From Treponema sp. (GTDB taxonomy: Bacteria > Spirochaetota > Spirochaetia > Treponematales > Breznakiellaceae): a DNA stretch of 33,737 nt. The stretch covers positions 1 through 33,737 of the forward strand of contig JAITIC010000096.1 in the NCBI GenBank assembly GCA_031279635.1, written 5' to 3'. A program made the translations under genes and the position numbers. Below, in pieces: positions 15,191 to 22,900 of the stretch; the first letter of the stretch is position 1; each line of letters begins with the position of its first letter. The notes beneath the pieces are model-generated. The model was not told the DNA's origin and made no database searches. It was given only the letters and a program-made list of their open reading frames with translations.

Positions 15191-16639
15191 ATGAAGCGGC
15201 GGAAATATCTGTGGGCGGCGGCTGGCCTGCTCCTCTCCCTGTGGCCCGCGGCGGGACAGGACGAGGACGGCTTCGGCTTCGGCTTTGGAGATGAAGCCGC
15301 CGAGACCGCCGCGAAGCCGGGAGTGAAACTTTCCGGCGAGGTCTCGACAAAGATTCTGGGCTACGGGAGTGATTTTAGATCGGCGGAAGCCTTCAAAGAC
15401 GCCCGCCTGGAGGATATTTTCGGGGGGAAACTCAGGTTCGCAGCATCGGCTTTTAACACCGAGGCGGTAATCAGCCTGAAACTTGCCCCGGTATTCGACG
15501 ACTTTTCCTCCGCGGTAAGCCTCGACGAGGCGTATCTCCGCGTCTACCTGGGGAATTTCGACCTGGAAGGGGGGCTGCGCAAGCTCACCTGGGGCAAGGC
15601 CGACAGCTTCGGCCCCCTGGACACCATCAATCCCCTGGACTACCGGGACCTCACCGCGATGACGGACCTCATGGGCCGCAAAATCGCCCGGCCCATGATC
15701 CACGCCTCTTACCGCCTCGGCGCCTTCTCCACCATAGAAGGGGTCTTTGTTCCCACATTCGAGGCCCACCGCTTTGCCGGAAATGGCCGCTGGACGCCCT
15801 CCCAGGTTCGGGAACTGCCGGCCTCCATAGGCCGGGGGCTTATCCGCCTGACGCCCGCCGCCTTCCGCCAGGCCGTACAGGCGGAGATCGCCTCAAGGCT
15901 TAACTCGTCGGCCATAAACGACGCGTACCCTTCGCAGAACGATCTGGCCGCCCTGAAATACGCCCAGGCGGGGCTGCGTTTTACCACCAGCGTCCGCTCG
16001 TCGGATTTTGGCCTGCAGTATTACTTCGGACGCCTGGGCCGTCCCGCAGTCACCGTGGAAGGCGCATCGGCCCTGCAGGGCCTTACTCTCCAAAACGCTT
16101 CCCGGCTATCCCTGAAACCCCGCATCGTCTACAACCCCTATCACCAGATCGGCGCGGATTACGCGCGGGTTATCGCGGGCTTTAATCTCCGCGCCGAGTT
16201 TGCCGCGCATATCACCGGCGATTATTCCGGCAAAGACGGCTCGGTGTACAACCCCTTCCTCGCCTGGTCCCTGGGCTTTGACCGTAACCTCTTTTGGGGC
16301 GTCAACCTCAACCTGCAGGCCACGGAAACCATCCGCCTTATGAACAGCGGCGTCAAGGACAACCCCGCCCTTGACACCGAGGCGGGTACGGACATGACAT
16401 CGACCCGCCTCACCATGGTCCTCTCAAAAAAACTCCTGCGGGACGAACTGGAACTCAAAACCACGGGGATATGGGGCGTTGAGGACAGGGATTTTCTCAT
16501 CATCCCCGCCATCGTGTGGACCAAGTGGGATCTGACCGCGGAACTTTCCGGCGGCATCTTCGGCGGGGACGAACAGGGAGAACTGGGGCAGTACCGCAAC
16601 AACAATTTTTTCAAGACCATGCTGACTTATTCGTTTTAA
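15191..16639 (+). CDS. Outer-membrane beta-barrel protein, DUF1302-like
   Basis: Predicted outer-membrane protein of 482 residues. It has a signal peptide (cleavage near residue 22, after WPAAGQ or close by). The mature N-terminus reads DEDGFGFGFGDEAAE. The remainder is alternating hydrophobic and polar strands, with family-like LRKLTWGKADSFGPLDTINP, where related barrels have a conserved W-G-x-x-D motif, and it ends with aromatic LTYSF, the usual C-terminal assembly signal. GAAGGTG lies eight bases before the ATG. With the upstream RND transporter and LolA-like protein it completes an inner membrane-periplasm-outer membrane set resembling the proteobacterial MMPL/DUF1329/DUF1302 arrangement. 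A repeat and a hairpin separate it from the upstream genes, so separate transcription is possible. The DUF1302 assignment is from memory of motifs and is moderate. Confidence 0.78.
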   Translation: MKRRKYLWAAAGLLLSLWPAAGQDEDGFGFGFGDEAAETAAKPGVKLSGEVSTKILGYGSDFRSAEAFKDARLEDIFGGKLRFAASAFNTEAVISLKLAPVFDDFSSAVSLDEAYLRVYLGNFDLEGGLRKLTWGKADSFGPLDTINPLDYRDLTAMTDLMGRKIARPMIHASYRLGAFSTIEGVFVPTFEAHRFAGNGRWTPSQVRELPASIGRGLIRLTPAAFRQAVQAEIASRLNSSAINDAYPSQNDLAALKYAQAGLRFTTSVRSSDFGLQYYFGRLGRPAVTVEGASALQGLTLQNASRLSLKPRIVYNPYHQIGADYARVIAGFNLRAEFAAHITGDYSGKDGSVYNPFLAWSLGFDRNLFWGVNLNLQATETIRLMNSGVKDNPALDTEAGTDMTSTRLTMVLSKKLLRDELELKTTGIWGVEDRDFLIIPAIVWTKWDLTAELSGGIFGGDEQGELGQYRNNNFFKTMLTYSF

Positions 16640-16675
16640 TCTGAGCCTGTTTCAAAACCGCAATTTTTTTAAAAT

Positions 16676-16715
16676 CACTAAAGCAAAACGCCGACTCCGC
16701 GCCATATATAGAGTG
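16676..16715 (+). repeat. R4 dispersed module, second copy
   Basis: CACTAAAGC, 13 bases, CGCGCCATATATAGAGTG. The 18-base block is identical to minus-strand 10289-10272. Here CGCCGACTC and GAGTGCGGCG form a near-perfect hairpin around the ATATATA. The preceding bases (16643-16670) resemble the opening of R2 (GAGCCTGTTTCAAAACCGC), so a decayed R2 half may adjoin it. Confidence 0.6.
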
Positions 16716-16748
16716 CGGCGTCTCTCCGAATTCCTGCATTTGCGCAAT

Positions 16749-16830
16749 GAGCCTCCGCACGGCAAGCATGGCAAGCGCAGCATGCCTGGCAAGCTGCGCT
16801 TGCCCTGGTATTAAACCAGACTTTCGAACA
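16749..16830 (+). repeat. R3 repeat, copy c, short form
   Basis: It starts GAGCCTCCG and ends GGTATTAAACCAGACTTTCG like the other R3 copies but lacks the module 1 right arm and module 2 left arm. The middle is a GC-rich run of GGCAAGC-type palindromic units that can fold as AGCGCAGC/GCTGCGCT. It is about 80 bases before the giant gene start. Confidence 0.75.
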
Positions 16831-16871
16831 AGCGTCTTCCGGGCGCTTCCATAGGTATACACATTTTTAGT

Positions 16872-16887
16872 TCCGCTTGAGCGGAAA
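16872..16887 (+). other. Short palindrome upstream of the giant gene
   Basis: TTCCGCT, two bases, AGCGGAA: a near-perfect 16-base palindrome 27 bases before the start codon. It could be an operator or a small RNA hairpin in the leader. The rest of the 274-base gap holds R4, R3c and a small AAGCG/CGCTT hairpin; a TATACA at 16856-16861 is a weak -10 candidate without a clear -35. Confidence 0.3.
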
Positions 16888-16913
16888 GAAAAACTGATTT
16901 CAGGTTACATGCC

Positions 16914-19900
16914 ATGAAAAACATTTCTCAAAAACTCCCGTGCGCCTTATTGGCGCTGATTCTGGGATTAAGTCCCTTCACGGGATTTGCCCAAAGCAAA
17001 TCGGAACCTCCGTCAGGGCCGCGGACCTCTGGGGAAATCAAAGGTTTCGACAAATCGATTTTTAATTATCACTTTAGCAGGGCCGATCGGGAACTGGATC
17101 CCGGCCGCTGGATATCCGAGGCAAGGCGGGGCATAGGTCTCGCGCTTAATGCATGGGAATTATTCGCGCCGGATCTTTACGACAATCCGCTGCTTCTGGA
17201 AGGGGCGAAAAAACAGCTTGAAGAATGGAGCGCCGCCGAACTTGAAGAACGCTTTACCCAATGGCTTATGGGCCGTTTCTTTGGCGCGGAGGCCGAAAAA
17301 ATAGCGGAGACGATTTCCAGGGCGATAAGCGAAACCCAGGTTCAATATACTTATCATTTGGATTCAGGGGGAAATATTGTATACGACGACCAGACCGGCG
17401 ATCCTTCGGTAATACGCCCCGGTGAGGAAGGGCGGGAATTTTCCAGTGACATTGACTCGTGGCGCCGCGCAGTGGAAGGACATGCCGCAAACAGCGCCGA
17501 TTCCTTTGAGGCGGCGATTGCCCGCATGTATCCTGAATTGTTAGCCTACATTCCCTCTGAAATGCGCGAGTCCCTGGGGGTAAAAATCGCCGCCGCGGGT
17601 TCCGCCTTTTCAGGGGCGATGCGGCAGGAATTTGAACGGCTCGCCGCCAGGGAAGAACGCATCTTTACCGGACGGCGGACCGGGGATGTATGGAGCCTGC
17701 GGAAAAAAAGCGACGAGGCGGCGGCCCGGGCCATCACCGCTCAACTTATAGGGGAAGTCGAGGAGGCCTGCGCCAGAGACATAGCCGGCCTTGCGCGCCG
17801 CATAGAAGAGGCCTCCGCCGGCAGCGGGGATCTGATTATTATGGGAGAAGAATGGCTTGAAATGTACCGCGAACAATTTGACCGCGGACTTAAGGCGTGG
17901 GAACAGGCCGAGGAGCGTTTCTTTATCCGCCGCATTGAATGGGAACAGGAGGCCGGCCGGCTTTTTGCCGAAGGGGAAGAAACCTGGCTCGACGCTTTTA
18001 ACCGCTTTGAGGAACAGCGTAAGAAATGGGAATTGCAGACAAAGGAACTGTACGAATCCGGCGAAGCGCTCTTTAAAAACGCATCGGCAAATTTGGAGAA
18101 AGCTGTCACCGAAGCGAAAATCGAATTTGCCATTAATTTTCAGATGAGAACAGAGGCCGGAAGTTCCAGAGCCAGGGCCCTTATTGATATGTATTTAACC
18201 TGCGGGGCGGGTCTTGCCGCGGCGCGGGAAAATATTTTGTTTTGGGTTAAACAGTACAGTCCCGGAAATACAATTGATCCGTCAGGAGATTCTTTCAGGG
18301 GATGGATTGAGGAGGAACTCAAAAAGCAGGGTTCTCTGAACAAAAATAATGCCAATTTATTGGGTGAAATAAAAAAATCTTATGATTTATACGTTTCCTA
18401 TTTTTCCAGGGCAAATGACGCCAGGGAAAAAATTATCGCCGATTATAACGGCCTTATAGGCAGTGGAACGTTAAAGGATATACTCTCCGATAATCTGTCA
18501 AGCGAGGATTTTGCCCTTGACGAATACCAGGTTGCCTTAATCAAGGCCAAAGCGCTTGTCCAGTATTGGGAGCGCCGTACCGCCATTGCCGGGGCTGTTT
18601 CCTCCTACGCGGAAGATTTGACCGCGGGAAGAATGACCGAAGCCGAAGGGCTGCGCGCGTGGGAAGCCGCGAAAACCGCCTACAATGAAAGCCTGGCCCA
18701 GTATGAAAAGGAACTGCAAAACCTGAACGCCACCGGCGTTGATCTGCGTGAAAGACAGGCGGCGTTGGATATATTGGCCCTGGAAATGAAAAAAGAAGAA
18801 GAACAATTAAACGCGCTTAATCTGGAATATTCAGCTCTGATTGCGGCTAACGCGGTAAACCGCGATGACTATATGCTGATCGAATTTAATATGAAATACG
18901 CCGGCCTTCTCACCGAATACCGTCTGTTAACCCAATCAGGAGACGAGGCGCTGTATAAACCCTCTCTTGAATACGCCCTGGAATTGGGAATTGCCGGACA
19001 AAGAGAGACGGCCCAGGGGCTGCGGGATAAGCTGATAAACGGTGACGGGGAAAATTTAAAATCCCTGAACGATTTGCGCGAAGAAGCGGCTTTGACCCCT
19101 GACGCTGAAACGGAGTTAAAAATACGCCTCAACGCGATTGACCTCCTGGACGCGCAAAGCGGCGCGGACTGGTATTGCAGGGCATGGGATATATCTCTCG
19201 CGGAAGACGAAAAGGCGGCTCTGGCGGGAAGAAAACTGGAAGAACGTTTGGTTTCCGATATAGAAGATCGTTTTTACGCCCTGCTCGAAAAGCGGATTGC
19301 CCTGGAAAAAGAAGCGCTGGGATATTTTTTGAACGGAAACACGGGAACGGAAAGCAGTGGAGCTTTATTGTCGCAATTTTGCCTCGTGGACAGGGATGAC
19401 GCCGCGAAAGGACTCGAAGTTTTACAAATTCTGGAAAAATGCCTTCAAGGCGGAACGGACTATTTTTCCGGCAGTGATGAAGATGATGAAACCGGTGAAA
19501 TAATCGCATGGTTTATTGATGGGGGAAGTTTCTTCAATGGTTCCGAGGTTTTTCTTGCCGAATACCTTGACAATTACCGCTTAAGCGGAGAATTGCTGGG
19601 CTTATATGAAAATTTCGGCGATGCGGCGTCGTTTGTGCCAAAAGAGGCATGGCAGGACAGTCTGCGGAATATGCGGCTTTTGTTCGCCGCATACGGACTT
19701 GACGATTCAGGTTCGCTGTTACCCGACATGCAAAGTATTTGCGCGGCCCTTGCGGATATACCCGGCGATTTTGTTTCCAATACCGCCGGTTTTCTCCTTG
19801 AATTTGACCGGTGTTTTCCCTTGATCCCCGAATGGCTTGACTCTGAAATAAACAACTGGAAAAACACTTTTGCCAAATATACCGCCCTCGCCGCTTTATA

Positions 19901-22900
19901 CCAGGGAAAAATTCCTGAAAAAAATACGGCATCTCTCGCGCGGGAACAGGAAGAACTCGAAAACCGTTACGCGATTTTATCGGAGTATTACAATTCCCCT
20001 GAATCTGCCGGCGGGGAAGCCATTCAGGATATACAACTCGCTTATGCCGCGGTAAACGAAGATGAAATATTGTTATCCTATAAAAACCTCATCACCGGAA
20101 TATGGGAACAAAGCAGTCTGGAAGCGGCTGAGGCGGAAAGAGAAAAAACCAAACACTGGCGTCAATATATTGCCGGCGAGTATCTCTCTGAACAAGACAG
20201 TCTTATTGGCGAGGCAACTTCGTGGAAAGAAGGAATAATGCTTGACGCCTTTGCCGATGCGGCCCTGAACGCAAGAATCATCAACGATGCTTTTGCCCTG
20301 TATTCTTCATTAAATGAACGGGAAATACAGATACGCGAAACGGATTTTTTGCTTGAAAACTACGAGGGTGAAACCCTAAAAATACAGCGCCATTTGAATA
20401 ACGCCGCCGTCCTGCAGGAAGAACTGGCCCGTCTGGGATGGGCTTATGAATACACGAAACTGGCGCCGGATGTTTTTAAGAGAGAGCTTGAGAATCTGTA
20501 CACGGCGCTTAAAGCACAGGAATCGTTGTTTAACACACTCAGGGACCGTTATCTGTTTGACGCGGAAAATTTTGCCGCAATCGGGGCGCAATACGACGGG
20601 CAGTACGCTCAATTCAAGAAAAAATACGAAATCATGGAAGAAAAAAGATTTGAGTATGAAACCCAGGACGCCATAAGAAGGTGGGCAAGTACCGCCTATC
20701 TGGAATTGGAAAACGATGATCTGAATAATTGCAAAGAGAGTCTCTTGAAGGCCCAAACCGTTCTGACCGTACTTTCGGATATTTATAACAACGAAGAACG
20801 CCGGCCTTATGACAACCCCGCGTATCAGGAGATATATTCAAAATATGAACAGAGTTTCAACAGGGCCCTTGTTTCACAAAAAGCCCTTAATACCCTGAAT
20901 GAGGCAATAGCGGAAGAATCCATAAACAACGACAACATGTTTAAGGCATACAGTACATGGCTTAATACGCTTGGAAATGTTCCGCAGTATGAATCGAATT
21001 ATATTTCATCCCCCGACAGGAGCGGATGGAATATTAAAGACATTATCACCGTACAAAACGGAAAACTCGCATTTTCAAAGAACGGAGCAATGAGGCTTGA
21101 CGGGGTAGACGCGGATGACGCGAATGCACTGCGGGACTATTTTGACGGCGGCCAAACTGCTGAGGGAAAAAGGCATGAGATCAGTAATTTTGAGGCCGCA
21201 CTTGGGGATCTGAGTCAAAGAATGGAAAATTATTTCAGGGCCCCCGAAAAATTTTCCCAGTGGGGACTCGCGAAAGACTATCTTATCAGGACATTAATTG
21301 ATTCAAACGGCGACATAGGATTTTTGAAAAACAAATATGTCAGGGCTGAAGCCTTCATGAAAGGCGGCTCTTTGGCAAAAGCGCCATATAAGGAGGATTG
21401 GGCCGCGGGTATCAAATACGTTGGCAATTATATTTCGGACAAACAGAATTCATTGCGTAAATCCCAGCAGAAAGCATGGGACAGCCTCGGCGCGGAGGAA
21501 AAAGCGGACCTTGAATTTTATGTTATCATAACGCTTTCAGGAAATGTCAATAATTACATTTATGGATTTTCACAGTATACGGCCCTTAACGAATACAAAA
21601 CGGCGCTTGACAAGATAAAAAAACTTTACAAGAAAGCAGAAGATAAGGTTAGCCGCTGGTGGGAATTCGGAGTTGTGTATACCGAAATGCGGGACATAAA
21701 CAAGTCAACCTATAATCGCTTAAAGAAACCGCCGGAGCAGACAAAGATCTATACTGAGGTATGGGAACGCGGTTTATTGGGGAACATTAGCCGGATAAAG
21801 GATTATGCGTCCGCATATACCGCCTCCTGCGCCAGACTCGATGAACTGGAAGGGATCGCCGCCCCCGGTCAAAGCATAGGCTGGAATGAAATAAGCCGCG
21901 TTATGGCTGCGGCCGGCGGTCTAAAAGATGAAGACATGGCAATACTAAAAACTTCCTGGGAAGCGATGATTCGGGATACCGGAGGATTTTATACTAGTGT
22001 ACCCGAAGGACTCACGCAACTGACTCTGTGGGCCGGCCTTGAACGGGGCAAAAACAAGCAGGCCCTGGATAACCGGTGGCGCCTTGATGATCAAAACCGT
22101 CAGGAAAAAGAGAAGGAGTTTTATAAAACAGTGGAATCTTTTCTTGCCGGAAACACAGACGCCGGGAGCCTCTCCTCCGCGGCAAAAGCAGCCTACGGAA
22201 AAGATACGGCGGCATGGAAAAATCATCTTGAGAATATTGGAACGGTTCTGATAAGCGGCCTTGGCGGGTTTCTCAAATACGGCGCTGATTATCTCGCTGA
22301 TTTTTCGGCCCTTGGGGAAGAATATATTTCTCTTTTTTCCAGGGCTTTTACCAGCCGGTATAACGCGGAACTCGCCGTCCGTGAAACCGAATGGGAGGAA
22401 CAGCGCCGGGATTTGGCGGAGAAATACCGTACCTGGCAGGAAACGGCGGCTCTGATGACCGGGCGGGGCAGGGAAGACTGGAAAGCCGGCGCGCGAAAAA
22501 TGGAAGAAGCCTATACACAGTGGAACCGGAATTTTCTTGAAGAACAAAAAAGGGTCAGCGCTTCCTGGGCCGAGGCGTATTTGGCGGGGCTTGAGGACAA
22601 GGAGCAGTGGCTGGAACAGGCCGCCGTCACTGCGGACAAGGCCGCGTCCGGGGCCTTTTTAAGCGTCATCGGCGCCGATGCGGAACGCATGGCGCGGATC
22701 ATGGATACCAGAATCCCTATAGGCATACTGGGCGCTGTGCCGGAAGCGGAAAAACTACTCGCGGAATTGTGTAATAGTCCGGGACTTGGCAATGCCGGCG
22801 GCATCTTCGGCGCTCTGAACGGGATGACCGATCTTTCCGCGGCGGCGGTCAGGCGGGGCATGGGCGGCGTAAACACATGGGACTCCGGTATTGTCAGGGC

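Noticed and set aside
15068-15769. Minus-strand frame of 233 codons opposite the barrel gene
   Set aside because: Antisense to a well-supported exported protein; its RKSGLIP end is simply the R3 repeat arm.
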